NCBI RefSeq assembly: GCF_043641665.1
Contig: NC_092183.1
Coordinates: forward strand, 3,435,501-3,499,500
Reading direction: 5' to 3'
From: Enoplosus armatus
Lineage: Eukaryota; Chordata; Actinopteri; Centrarchiformes; Enoplosidae
Length of the DNA stretch: 64,000 bases
Positions 12,893 to 25,408 of the stretch are shown here, piece after piece (the stretch's first letter is position 1; the number at the start of each line of letters is the position of its first letter). The notes under the pieces were generated by a model. The model was not told the DNA's origin and ran no database searches. It saw only the letters and a program-made list of their open reading frames with translations. The position numbers and the translations under genes were made by a program.

Positions 12893-12895
<3 letters not shown>
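10675..12895. other. Non-coding stretch, partly element-like
   Basis: No gene. Around 11830-12030 and 12100-12440 the DNA has the ATTAATATGC and GGTAATCCTCG type of balanced composition seen in conserved elements. A 24-nt ATG-ATG segment near 12313-12336 is bounded by AG and GT but is too short to call. Confidence 0.35.

Positions 12896-12927
<32 letters not shown>
12896..12927. repeat. (TG)n microsatellite
   Basis: Uninterrupted TG run of about 16 units. Confidence 0.97.
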
Positions 12928-12930
<3 letters not shown>

Positions 12931-15900
12931 CTGGATCCTCCCCATCAACCTTTTGAACACATCCATTCCCATGATGCAACACTGCTGCAAGGACACATTT
13001 ATGCTGTCTGAGTGGAGGCCTTTACAGTGATCCAGAGAATTTGTATATTCCCTGGCATGACCGGTTTGCATTTGTGGAAACGGCACAAGAGAATAACATC
13101 TTAGTGAAACCCGTACACAAGTAAACCGTATTTTTTTATTTCATAAATTCATAAGTGAGAAAAAAATGTCATTCAAGGTTTTAAGTCAGATTTTAATTGT
13201 TCCGTAACATAAATGAGGCGTTGACAGCCTTGCCTCTCGAAAAGCAAGTTTAAAGCTCATTTTTTATTCATTACAAAATGAATAAATACAATTTTACATT
13301 AAAGATTTGAAGACCTATTCACAACCGCTCGCTTAGTATAAGTATTTACCTATCAAGAGGCAAAGAGGCTCTCTAACAGCTCCTATCTGCTTAGCTGTTG
13401 TGGCTAATGTTAGCATCGTGTTTGTTTCCACCTTCTTCAGCTGCCAGATGATCCACTTGGATCGCCAGCTACCGTTTGATGCTGGAAACAATGCTGATGA
13501 GAGCAGTGACTCTGAACCCCACGGTTAATATGACATGAAACCAAAATAAAAAGCTCCATAGAGCTGCGCAGTAGGTGGCAGTTTTCTGGGAGTTAGTTAC
13601 TTTTATATTGGGGGTGTTGGCGTAACATGAGGCTCAACCAGGGAACCAAAACAATGAAACTAAGACAGGCTAAAAGAGTTAATTAATGATAATCAAGCTC
13701 CTCAGGACAGTTTAGGATTTTCTACGAATACTTACAGTATATATGTTATATAAGAAGAACTTTGCATGTATTTGTTCATTTACTATTACTATTTACTAAT
13801 TCACTACAATGCAAACGATTAGCTGCTTTATCAGTCCAGTTCCACGACTTGAAAACATTGATTCTTTATGATTACATGCATAAAATACAAACAAATTGTT
13901 TCAGTAATTAAAATCTTTGGTTGTCAGAGGTCACATCATCAGTATAAGACACGATGCTTTATATTTTATAAGTATTCTTCATAGACACTTTTTGAATAAA
14001 TATATAGCTTTTGGAAACAATTTGACCACCTTTACACAAATTAATTATTAAAATGCTTCCTAAAACTACAGTGGCCTTTTACAGGATGATTAGAATGGGA
14101 TCTGCAGATAACACACACACACAGACACACAGACAGACACTCCCGCAGATAATTATCAGTACCACTTGCATACTGTTTTCATGATTAGGTGTCAGAGTTC
14201 AGTATTCGATAATGATTGTCACCACGCATCGTTTCCTGGCTGTACAATTTGTGGTTAGTTGGGAATCAGTACACTCAGCCTCTATACATTTAGAAATGTC
14301 AATCAGAGTGAACGAGCAGAGGAACGGGGACCAAATGTAAACACTGAGAGTATTTCTGACACCACACATAAGGACGCGAGGCAAATTAGCCAGAAAACAA
14401 CGCTGTAAATATAGAGCCTATTCGGCTGCTTAATTTAGCTAAATATGCTAAGGTCTTCTTAATTATTACCACAGCAATTTCCATCACTGCTGCTGCCGGT
14501 TTAACTGCCGCATCCCGCAAATCAGTAAATTGCACAACTTTTCTTATTCCACACAGGCCTGCAACTATACTGATTTCTGTAATTAACATGTATGTTTTTC
14601 TAATCAGACAGAATTTCTTGGACAACAACAAACAGAAGGCCTCGTAGCTGCGTTTCCTCATCCTCCCTCTGCTTCTGTAGCTTTCGTTTGGTCTTTCATC
14701 ATACGGAGCGCGTGTGGACGCATGTTTTATTGGCTTTAATATCTAGACACCGACACTCGTTCCCATCACATCAGCTGTATATTACTCCAGTTTATATCTG
14801 TGTGTAACTTGCAAATGTTTGATGAAACAGCTGATATTTGTACCATTTTCCAATATGGGGGTTTGGATTGTATTAAAAGTACTTAATGTGTGCAGTAAAT
14901 ATGGACACATCCTCCATTATATTTACAAGCAGCTGGAAGTTAATATACAGCCAATGATTTTGCCAAATATGTTTAAAGGAAACATAATTGCTGCCTGGAT
15001 CTGGCAAATTTTCTACTATAGCAAATATTTTATTCTTATACCGTACAAGCTCATAGACCCAAACACAAAGGTTATTCAGCCATTCTTTCTTTGTAACTCT
15101 GATACTAAAAGGAACAAAACGTGAAGCGCAGTCCTGCATAAGTTACAGAAGCTGGAGTCAGATTTGTTTTGATTCAGTTTGATGCAGTTTAAACCAAGTG
15201 TTCAGTAAATAAACGGCTTGTTCATTCGTGCAAATCTAGTTTGTCCGTAGTTTGGCGAAATGAAGCAAATACAAACGCAGTCATGTAAGCGTAGGTGAGG
15301 CTACACCTGTACGAAACCATTTCAGTTGACACATCTGAGGGGAACCCATTAGGAGCCCACAGCATGAAATGAAGATGGACTACAGTAAGTGACAATGTGA
15401 ATCACAGGGGCATGTAAAGCAGCCTCTCAGCCAAATGCTAATGATTAATGAGGCACATGGGTAACCCTAGCTGCAGATTCTTTCTTCTCCCACGTACGCT
15501 TGTCATCTGCAATAACGTTTGCTCCTTCAGTTTGAAAACTTCAAAAAACATCGAGTCTGGCGGGATTCCCTCCGTGTGAGGTCGAGATTTAGATCTTCAA
15601 ACTAACAAGCAGACGTCGTCGACTGTAAAATGTAGAACTTAAGAAAACTTTAAATCAGTACTCGTAAAATGAAGACAGTATTGGGAGTCTGCAAATAATT
15701 CTTTAGGGTTTATGTGTTTAAAGAACTCTTAAGGTGCATATTGAGTCCCTCTGGATCTTGGCTGAATCCCCAGTGGACTCCTAGTTTTTATGGTGTAAGT
15801 CACACGTGGTATGTTTTCAAGCCTCTTATCAACACTTCAGATTAGCAGGACTGCAGTTCACACATTTTAGTTCTTGGCCTGTTAGGATCTCAGAAACATG

Positions 15901-17180
15901 GTCCTTTGGACATGGTCACACTGCCAACAGATGGTGAGAGCATCATTACGCTTAGCGGATGGAGACAGACAGCAGATAGCTGAGTGCTTTGGTTAAAGAG
16001 ACCCTTCCCCACCAACACGAAATGTACTGTGTTCCCCTGAGGCGTAATTAATGTCTGTTTTTAAACTTATGTGACCACGTGAAGGTTCGTGGAGATCAGT
16101 AACGGAGACATATGAAGGCAGGCTCGGTTACAGTGACTGTGAGGTTTCTCTCAAAAGGGGTTAAGACAACTCCTGAAGGTACGACGCTGATGAAGAGGAT
16201 GCTTTATAGCATTCAACTCAAGGATTAGTAAACTTAGTTTAAAATACTGACACTACTGTACTGTTATTATTGGATAAAATCTAGAACGTATCATATTTCT
16301 AGTACACATATATTGTGTAACATCTTCTTTTATTGTTTTTAGCTTTTGTAAACTCTGTCTCCTAAAAACTGTGTTCATATAAACTAATTTGCAGCAGCAA
16401 ACTTAAGTTCTTAGGTAAGTTCAAAATGATCATTGTCAACATATTTGATTAGATTACGTTTTTTTAGGCACTTGGTTGTAGTTAAAAATGGTGTTTTTCA
16501 ACATCAACAGAAAGTAATCCCAACAGGATGGCAGTAAAGGATCACTGCAGCTCCTGGAGCTGTTACCTTTTGCTTTTCAGCAACAAAGAGAGACCAAGCT
16601 GATGCTTTCAAACGGCGTATTGTCAGTATTTCATTTACGCGTACATTTTATAATGTAGCTTGTTAACCGAGCACGTGAACAGTTTGTCAGATGGTCTTCA
16701 TTCTCGTACAGTTGAACTCTGCAGCTCCTCCGAGGAAATGTGGGCTGAGGTGCGTCGCTCGACACACACTCGGTGTTAGGTGTTGATGTTTTCCTGGACG
16801 GATTACAGGAGAACGTTTCAATACTTAAACACACAGTTTGTTAATTAAGTCCAATTAGGACTCTCTAAAGTAAAAGGAGACACTGTATGTTATGTTCACC
16901 TTACAACAGTAGGATAAAACTAACACGGGCTACGTTTTATCTTCACATCCTGATCATAAACACTCTGCAGCTGAACAATGCTTGTGTATAAAGGAGGCTA
17001 GTTGAAGACAAGCGACTCACAATATGTCTAATGAGGCATCAGGATGAAGTAGTTTGTTGTCTCGTGTAACCAGATGGATGTAGGCTGTGATTAAAACCAA
17101 TTAACTCTCCCCCAGATCTAAATAACTTTTCTGTCATTAATGCACATATTTTACACCTCATTAGAGGCACGGTGATTGGA
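12928..17180. other. Long gene-free stretch, element-like near 15320-15560
   Basis: Apart from the CTCF-like motif, no gene or named repeat. A short CA run lies at about 14109-14124. The part at 15320-15560 (GCTAATGATTAATGAGGC and neighbouring text) has conserved-element character. The 13700-14060 part is very AT-rich. Confidence 0.4.
13568..13581 (+). promoter_or_regulatory. CTCF-like motif
   Basis: GCAGTAGGTGGCAG agrees at 13 of 14 positions with the vertebrate CTCF core CCASYAGRKGGCRS (known consensus). By my rough count about one such match is expected by chance in a window this size, so it is a candidate only. Confidence 0.35.
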
Positions 17181-18231
17181 GGTAGAAAAAAAAAATAAAA
17201 AAGAAAGAAGAAGGGGGGGAAAAAAAAGAGGGAGTCATTTGCATTTTAGATTCACAATATGCTTAGGATGGGAAAACAGGACAGGCATGCAGGGAGGGGA
17301 GAGAGAGAGATGATGGAAAGTGGCTTAAAACACTCCAGGCCACATCTGTGTGTGCTGAACGAGCTTCAGGAGGTGACACATGACTTCTTCTAATTAACTG
17401 TAAGGTTTTTTTTTTTTGGTTGTTGCAAAGTGAATCGCCGTCACAATCGTCCCCCCCCCCCCCCCCCCCCCCCCCCTCCTCCTGCGCTGAAATGTGCATC
17501 GTGGGGTGAAACAGGCAAGATGTTAACTAATTTTATTTTTAATCTTCCCTTTTGCCGCCGAGCGTGTCGTTCGGGCATCGCGTCTTCTGAAATTTCCTCG
17601 CCTCTTTCATGGAAACATATTGGGGCAGAATTCGCCAGCTGTCGGCCTCCTCTCCCTTCTGCTGCCATTATCCTCAGGCCCCACCCCGCCTTATGGCCGG
17701 CCAGCCTGCCAGGAACAGGGCCCGTCCAAAATCAAAAGGTGGCTCTTTTCAATTCAGGCCATCGTCACACGTCCCCAAACCGTAACCCGCCCTCCCTCCC
17801 CCTCACCCCTCACCCTCCACCCATCCACCACCCGTGCGTATAACCTAGACGCTTCAGAAACACGCGATCCATGTTTGTTGCCACGTTGCATATCATACAC
17901 AAGGCAGGGCTTTGGCTCTCGAACTCGTGATAGTGCCTCTCATGTGACCATATGCCAACCCCTCCATCGCCCCAGCCCCCCACCTCCCCTCCTCCACCTA
18001 CTACTACTACTATACTACCCTAACCAACCTCATCATCCCCCAATATGTCTGTCTCTGCATCAGGATGCACACAAGCACAAGGTTTCACGAGTAAAACGCC
18101 CCCAGCTTCTATTTCTATAACCTATAGACGTTCTCGTTCACTACAAACGCGATCAGTGAACATGATGATAAGTAGCCCGTTCTAAAAAAAATTAATATAT
18201 TAGACTTTGTTGATCACTGCATCGTATTCTT
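17181..18231. repeat. Low-complexity zone: purine run, (C)26 and C/T-rich DNA
   Basis: A-rich and G-rich purine runs at about 17184-17232, a GA run near 17295-17310, a pure C run of 26 at 17451-17476, then CCT/CCA-rich DNA to about 18055. The proline-rich open frames here (up to 166 codons) are products of this composition and not genes. Confidence 0.8.
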
Positions 18232-18340
18232 CAGGGCTGCAACTATTTTCATAATTAAATATATTTGGCAAAAATAATTACAAACTGATTAAAATGTCTT
18301 ATTTTGTGTGATAAACAGCCAAAACATCTTGACATTTGTT
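18232..18340 (+). repeat. Decayed dispersed repeat beginning GGGCTGCAACTA
   Basis: CAGGGCTGCAACTATTTTCATAATT followed by GATTAAAATGTCTTATTTTG matches in order a repeat start common in fish genomes (GGGCTGCAACTAACGATTATTTTCAT), with many substitutions. Class not assigned. Confidence 0.45.
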
Positions 18341-20398
18341 ATGACCCCCAGCGTTTCCAAGTGCTATTATTGTTGGCACTGCTGTCGCAAAGACTAGCAT
18401 CTAGCTACTAGCCTAGCAACCACCAACAACACGGGACGCAAGACACAACCGTAAGAATCCCAGTTTGAATCAATCTAAACTAAGCTGTCATTACACTGTG
18501 TGATCAACATTTACCTCATACTGATAAGTTCAAGTAAAAACACGTATCTATTGCCACTTCAGTCACTTATTATAACTCTTATTAATCATCTTCGACACAT
18601 GTCTGAATTTGCTGTTGGCTTTTACAAGTCAGTTATCACTCTAAGTCATTACTATTAGTATTAGTGGTGTCACTGCTGCAGTGGACTGTCGTTAATATCT
18701 CCCCCACATTAAGTGAGTCTGTCTCCTGTGAAGCTCGTCCAGTGGATTATGTAAGGCTGAGTTACTTCCTCTGCCCTCAGGCTCTGTGTCATATGCTGCT
18801 TTAGGACCTGGGGGACCTGGGGGACCGAGGGGCCCGTCCCTGTTGTTTTCTAATGGAATCCAGCTTCCACGGAGATCTCGGAGACGCCTGTATGCAGCGT
18901 TATCGCTCGTCACAATCGGGCCTTGTCTTCGGTCCAAAAAGCTTTGTCAGAATGGTAGAAGGAGAGCGTGACTTCTCTCAGTGGGACAGTGGTTGTCAAA
19001 ATGAGGTTTGGGCACTTCCAGGGATCCCTGAGGTGACTCCTGAGGGTCCCCAGGAAACAGAGGAGGAGTATTTGAGTGTACCTCACTGGACATGATCCAG
19101 AAAGAGAAAGTAAGAGAAAGTACAACAATCTATTTTGGTCCAAACCATCCAAAAACTTCATAAACTTTGTTTATGTGGTGCGTTTTTAGGCTCGAAGCCA
19201 AACCTTCACTGTTTTTGTGCACATGTACGTAGTTCATGGTACATAAGTGTCTTTAATATGTTATTCTTGGCTCATACAGATGTTATTATTACGAGTTGTG
19301 GCACTGACCTTTGCATTCTTTTGCTGCTTTCAGATATCTGTGCAGTTTTAGATATCTCATTATAATGTTTACTAGAGTTTGTTTTGCCCTCTAGTCAACA
19401 CACAATCTGTCCTGTAGTTGCACTGCATGCTGGTCTATTTTCTGCCCCCCCTGGTCGCTTTTTATCTTGTGCTGTATGATCATTGAACGGTGGTTCAGAA
19501 TATTCTTTTTGGTTGTGAGCGAGCAGAACGTTTTGAAAGAGTCGTACTGAACGTGCTGGTGTTTCAGTTAGAGGTCAGTTATTGGGTGAGTTTTTAGCTG
19601 CAGCTCGGGCTCCTCTCTCTCCCAAGGCCAGCTATCTGGTGTGGTTGGAACGAGGAAACATGGCTGACATTTCCTCATTAGGATATTTGTTAGCCTCATT
19701 TTGGCGCTGTCACAGCCAATCTCCGTTACATCTCTCCACCTCCATCGTTTCAGAGAGGGAGAGAGACGAGGGGTAAGAGAATCCATCTAAATATCTCAAT
19801 AAATACGCTCTCCTCTGTTCAAGGGCTCGGGGCTCATTAGTAGAATGAGGAGATTGTAAAAGGAGGCTCAGGTGGTTTGCATAGATGGAGATATTTTTAC
19901 ATACCAGGAAATATGACCAAAATCAATGTTTACAGACATAAGTGATGTAGATTAAGTATTTACAGCATCTGTAAAGATTAAACATTAGATTTTGGTATTG
20001 TCTAATGACAGTAACTGTGTTAAAGGAGCTATTGCTCAATGTGAAAGTGACGTTGTGTTGGTAGCAAGCCCCTTAATTACTCTTGGATCGTGACTTGTCC
20101 CTTTAAGTCCTGGTAGAATATCCTGGCTATAGCATTCAATGCATAATGTAAAATTAAAAACAGCATTTGATAAATGTAGTAAATGTAAATCTGTATATTT
20201 TTAGATTATTGTTTTAATGCTATCATTCGAGTTTGAGTCCAAATGTATTTGCTCTCTTGTTGCATCTGCTGAAGGGCTCCAACTAGCGTGTTTAGAAGCG
20301 GGTATGACCGTTCAATTTGACAAATCTAACGTATTTAAGGGGACATTGTTAATTGTAGGTCTGTGTCTGGGTCAGTCTGTCAGCCAGTCAAGTATGTC
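18341..20398. other. Non-coding stretch, nothing firm
   Basis: No gene. At 18806-18834 a tandem GGACCTGGG motif encodes four Gly-X-Y-like triplets on either strand, which is too short to be a collagen exon. The part 19575-19870 is element-like (TTTCCTCATTAGGATATTTG). Confidence 0.4.
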
Positions 20399-20419
20399 TG
20401 TGTGTGTGTGTGTGTGTGT
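20399..20419. repeat. (TG)n microsatellite, short
   Basis: TG run of about ten units, followed at 20448-20475 by a TTTA-rich stretch. Confidence 0.9.
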
Positions 20420-20519
20420 CACAAAACTAATGTTATTCTCAGACTCCTTTATTTATATATTTATTTATTTATTATTTTGCTTGTGTACCGGCGTTAATTC
20501 GGTCTAACGAAAGCGCTCA

Positions 20520-21200
20520 TTAGTTCTAATAAATCCTGTGACTTTGCCTTGTTCCACTGGAGCCTGACCTTTCTCCGTGCACTGCCCGTAAAATCTCCTG
20601 CTAGGATTTTCACTGTTTGATGCCTCCGTTAATTGGGCATGATTTGAGCTTTTTCTTCTGCTTTTGTCGCCGGTCGAATTCAGCATGGAGCTAATGGCAA
20701 ATGTCACTGTGAATTGGCGGCTACATTAGCTGGGAGAGCGTGTCATTTATTTATTTATTTATTTTCTTCTTCCCCTCCCAGACGATGTATGTACATCACT
20801 AAACGGACCTTCGGAAGGCCATCCCCCTCATTAATGGGCTTCCTCTAAAGCAAGCTACGCAACAGTTGTGGACATCATGTGGAATCGTCAGAAACCACGG
20901 GATTATTTCAACCTCACTAGCTCTTGTCATTAGCCTGTGCCCTCCACATCTTAAACACCGCTAATGAACAACAGCGATTTGCGGTGCAGAAATTTGGCCG
21001 GGCAAAGATTAGAAAGCAACAGGACGATCAGATCTAATTAAGCTTGTACACCTCAAACAGCATGGCATTTGGCTGAAAGGTCAAGAGAAATCCCCAGCCT
21101 TAATGTGCCGAACCTGTGCCTTCTAGCCCTCTTGGTTATCGGCTAATAGCAGCCAGCAAGCAACGAACCTGAAACTTAACCCCTGAAAGAGAGAACTTTG
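20520..21200. promoter_or_regulatory. Conserved-element-like block
   Basis: About 680 bp of balanced, repeat-free DNA with ATTA and TAAT cores (CTCATTAATGGGCTTCC, GATCTAATTAAGC, CCGTTAATTGGGC), apart from a TTTA run at 20742-20765. No open frame of interest. A long acceptor-like pyrimidine tract at 20755-20781 is not followed by a long open frame. It reads as a cluster of conserved non-coding elements; not verified. Confidence 0.35.
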
Positions 21201-21899
21201 CTTTCTTTGAGAAAAGGTAGCAGCTATTGTTCGGCTTCACGACAAACGCACTGTGATCTTCAGCGGTTAGTTTATTTTTGGTGCAGTGATGTGTTCTTTT
21301 TTTAGACTTGTCAGTGTTGTTTATTACAATCTAATCAAGTGCGTTGTACACTGGCATTTCCAACGGAAATATACGATACAATCATTGGAATTAAAAAGCA
21401 TGAAACTCCCCAGTGGGAGCAGTAATTATTTCAGTCCCAGACACACTGCAGACTTCTAACTTTATTCGTCAGCTCATCCGAATAACGTGCTTTTGTCCAT
21501 ATCTGTTTACTCAGTTCCTCCCTCAAATTGTATTTTGTTAACAAACATGAAAAATAGCAGGCATCAGATTGCAGCCGTTCAGTCACACACACACACACAC
21601 ACACCCTTGAGACTGTGTCCTCTCAGTTGATATTGCCTTCCATCCCAGCGGATCTATTTGGAGATTGAGGATAGGGACGGGCCATTTTCAAAATGCTATA
21701 TTCACCCATCATGTGCTAAAAACATAGTCTGTCATAAAACTGATTATATTTTTTGCTGTTAATGTGCATTGTGGGGGAAAAAAGGATGGCAGCCAGTGAG
21801 ATGGAGGGTATGGGGGGGTGGGGGTGATAGGGAGAACCTTGATTAAAGTAAGATGCATGCGCCTCTATGAATCAGAAAATATAAATCAAGAGTCAATGT
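21201..21899. other. Non-coding stretch with a CA microsatellite
   Basis: A CA run lies at about 21584-21604 and a G-rich patch at 21805-21830. No gene. Confidence 0.6.
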
Positions 21900-22990
21900 A
21901 GCAGCGTGGATCTCGGCAGGCGGTGAGTAAACAGCCCATTAGATTTTACTGAGCATCATCACGCTCAGAAGTCTCCCCCGTCTCCCTCTTTTTGTAAAAG
22001 CTTTCTTTTCTGCGTCTCCTGATTCCTTAATGCTTCACCAAACTGACTTTCTGCTTGACTTCTATAAATATGTAGCTCTAAATATGTTGCGTTATACATC
22101 CTCGAGTTTCCTCTGGGAGAGAAAAAATGTGTTTGTCGGCATGGTAAATAACTGCAGTCTGACAGACTGTGCCGTGACTGAGTTCCCCTCTGTGTTGGGT
22201 GTCTCTTTGGCGCCTTGTCGCCTTTAACATGATTCACTAGAGCAATAATGGGGCACTTAGGCATGCTCCGCTTTCTGCTTTTGCCCACATCATCATCACG
22301 CATGGACTTTGTCGTACCCCCTGCACATCGGGCACTAGGGCAGCAAAGGTCCGTTTCAGCCACAGCAGCATCTGGACGATAGCAGATGCACTTCTCCGAA
22401 AAGAGAAGCAAGCGTAAGACGTGTGGCAGAAATCTGGGGGAATGGGGCGAGAAGGCGTCGTCGGGGCCCGGTTCATCTCTGCTGCTTGTCTTGTCTCGTC
22501 GAGCGTATGTGTCGTCCTCCCTGCTTCTTACAGCCAGCAGCTGAGCCAGTCGCAGTGGGGTCTGTGCACTCCCCACTCCACTCAGCCTGGCGTCTGCCGG
22601 CTCGGGGGCTGACATTTCCAGAGGTGCTAAGTCACTCAGCATCTTGTTACTCCCTCTGACAAGTCAGGCTGCATCATAGCGAGCGCCAGCAGACTTGAGC
22701 CGAGGCCAGGAGGAGAGGCCTCTTTCACACAAGTCACTGATCTTCCCAGCTGGAGGTGCCGAGATCTCAAGGTGTTTACAGAAGATCGGGCGAGGTGTCA
22801 ATCACGCTTTTGGCCCGGCACGCTACCCCTGGTGCCAGTCAGGTGTGAGGAGTGGTGCGAGGTCGAGGTGGGGGATTGGTTGATGGAGGGGAAGGGCATC
22901 GCAGTGACAGCTCCGCGGTGTCAGCGGTCAGATTGCCCAAAACCAAACTTCATGGCTGATTTTCTTGGGTGCAATGGTCGAGAGTGACAC
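21900..22990. promoter_or_regulatory. GC-richer element-like block
   Basis: Higher GC than average with several overlapping frames on both strands, the longest 225 codons on the minus strand (21965-22642). That frame has Cys-rich, erratic composition, no flanking splice sites and competes with three plus-strand frames, so I read it as non-coding. TGCTAAGTCACTCAGCA at 22625-22641 is a near-palindromic AP-1/MARE-like motif. Confidence 0.3.
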
Positions 22991-24640
22991 AAGTTCCCCA
23001 CCCGGAGGTAAAAATAGAAGCTTGATTCACTTGTCATTTTGCACCGAGTGCAGTCGCAACACACCATGAAGGAGTCTGGGATCATCTGCTCATTCGGCCT
23101 GTCAGCCGGAGAGTTATTGGAGGGTTTAGAGAAAAGGTCACTCCACTGCTGAACTGACTTCACTCTTTTAGCGAAGCAGAGATGCACAGAGGAGTCCGGT
23201 CATTACAGCATGCTGCTGCTGCTGCTGCTGCTTTACAGCTGCAGTTTCGAAGAGAATTATTTAGAAAAATCTGAGGAAATCAGCCGTCAGACATTATGCA
23301 GAGTAGATGTTAGATGCAAAAATTCTTATTATTTTTTCAATGATTAAATATTAGAGTGTATTTTCTACATTACTTATGCAGGAAAGATGTATTATATATT
23401 GACAAACACTGCCTCAGTGTGATCTAATGTAGAGCGACTTTATATGCACTCAAGCCAATCACAAAAACCAAACCGACTCCCGCCAATTTAACCTTTTTCG
23501 CAAACTTGTTGACTTCATTCATCTCAGCCTTTCACTGCGTTAGAGAGACAATCCCAGTGATGCGATCCACTTTCCTGTTCCCAAACCACTGTTTGAACAA
23601 AGTAACACAACAGATGTAATTTGATGGCTTCATTTTTAATTCCTTTGAAGCCACTCAGACGACGAGGGGAGGCGGAGAACCACTGTTCTATTATGTATGT
23701 GTTGCCATTACCCAGTGAAGAGCTCGGCCTGACAAGGTGGCGTATCCCATCATGAATTTATCACCCTGCGCTATTCATCAGAGGTGACTTTGAAATGTTG
23801 AACATCACCAGTTTTTAGCAGCCAGACTGATTTTTGGAGGGCCTAATTATTTCAACTTGAGGTTTACACAGAGCTTTGTCAGCCATGCCTTGGCGTCCAA
23901 TCGCCAATATGTACCTCTGAAGGATTCAATACTCTGCGCACAAAGATTAACAGGAGAGAAAAGACAAAGGAATCATCTTCTGTCTCCTCTAAATGTATAG
24001 AGCGGATTCAAAGTGTTTAACTTTCCTTCTGATAACTTTATACCAGCGTTCTTTTTTTACTGAAAGCTATCACTGCACAGGACAAGGAAGGCCCGCCTGA
24101 TAAGCCTCACTCTCAAATTCATCTATTGGAAAAGAGGAATATTTGGCTATCAGCTCTAATTGTAACATGTTCCGCAAGGCTGATAGTGGTGCATGTGGTG
24201 TGGACTACTAATTGAGACGGTGGAGACAAAGGGAGCGTGCACAATGAAAGGAAGTGCAATGAGCGAGAAGGGAGCGAGAGCCAGACTGGAAGGGAAGGAG
24301 ATGTTAAAAACAAAATGATGGTTTGTGATTAAGGCGCACAGAACAACAGGGCATTTTATGTGGGGAATGAATTAAAAATGGGACAAAGAAGATTAGGTTG
24401 AATCATTAAGACCAGTCTTATTGAGCTGTTTCAGGTGTTCCAGCTGTGAGTACAAAGCTTTAGAAAAGTACACTATCTTGTGTTTAATTGCAAACATTTT
24501 CCGGGATAAGAAGTCTGACCTTGCTGTTAGCCATGCAGATCTTATCACTGGTTTTTATTATTTTGGCCTGTGGCTTCATACATTTTAAACGTTTGAACAT
24601 ACTTATATTATACTCTATGTTGTCTTACGCTGGCTTGGTT
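22991..24640. other. Gene-free; element-like at 23690-24000
   Basis: No gene. The part 23690-24000 is repeat-free with GCCTAATTATTTCAAC, AATCGCCAATATG and ACAAAGATTAACAGG and looks like a conserved element. The part 23280-23460 is AT-rich. Confidence 0.35.
23211..23232. repeat. (CTG)n trinucleotide repeat
   Basis: About seven uninterrupted TGC units, immediately before CTTTACAGCTGCAG. Confidence 0.95.
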
Positions 24641-25408
24641 GCTAATGTTAGCATGCTAAAGTACCACTGCTACTATCACTTAACATATTAAATCCGTAGC
24701 GTGCACTCTACTGTTACTCAATACAATGCAAGCCTAAGGAGGTGGTTGAACTGAACACGTCATTTTAAAACTCACTCATGAAGCACACAATCTCTCAGCA
24801 TGCTAATGGATTAGCTTGGAGACTGGAAAGATTCTTGATTTTCTCCAAATCAGATGCAAAAGAGGGAAGTAGCACAGACATTGGATGCACAAGCCTTTCT
24901 CTACGTGCTACGTTGGGTGTCTGTGCTTGTGAATGCATTCCACATGCAGCTGGTGGGTCCACGTACAGTCCACATGGTCATAAATATAGATATCTGTGGT
25001 TGTTTGCGCAGATATCTGCATGGACTGTTGCTGACATCATGGGCCCTCACAGTGTTAGCAATGAACCTGCTATCATTAAACATAGCATATGCAAGTGTTA
25101 GCGTACAGTCTGCTAATTACTCATTGTCTACTAGTGTTAGCATTCAGACTGCTATGTAGTAGCATGGAGCCTGCTGCTAATTAGCATATTGGGTAAAGTA
25201 TTAGCATGATGCTAGTGTCACTCAGCATGTTTTTATCTACTTTTTAGCGTTAGCTCGCAGATTACTATCAGTCAATAAGGCATATAATAAAATGTTTGCA
25301 TGGAGCCTGTATTGTGTACACAGTGTATTCTGAAGTGTTAGCATGTAGAGTGCTATCAGTGAACAAGACATTAGCCTAAGTGTTTGCGTGGGACACCTGT
25401 GTGAACAG
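24641..25408 (+). repeat. Decayed minisatellite, unit about 39-49 bp
   Basis: Nine units start with AGTGTTAGCATG-like text at about 25051, 25094, 25133, 25156, 25197, 25246, 25291, 25334 and 25379, several continuing with AG-CTGCTATCA-T-AACA and a GCATA/CATTA part. Two further units are visible at about 24645 and 24700, separated from the main block by about 300 bp of unrelated DNA. Units differ at many positions, so the array is old. Confidence 0.75.

Noticed and set aside
17430..18120. Proline-rich frames of 137 and 166 codons
   Set aside because: Caused by the C26 run and C-rich low complexity.
18692..18937. Possible collagen exon with GPLGPPGPPGPK
   Set aside because: Only four Gly-X-Y triplets from a GGACCTGGG duplication, weak acceptor, and a similar pattern on the other strand. 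Real collagen exons are usually 45 or 54 nt of unbroken triplets.
21965..22642. 225-codon minus-strand frame
   Set aside because: No flanking splice sites, erratic Cys/Ser-rich composition, and three competing plus-strand frames in the same GC-richer DNA.
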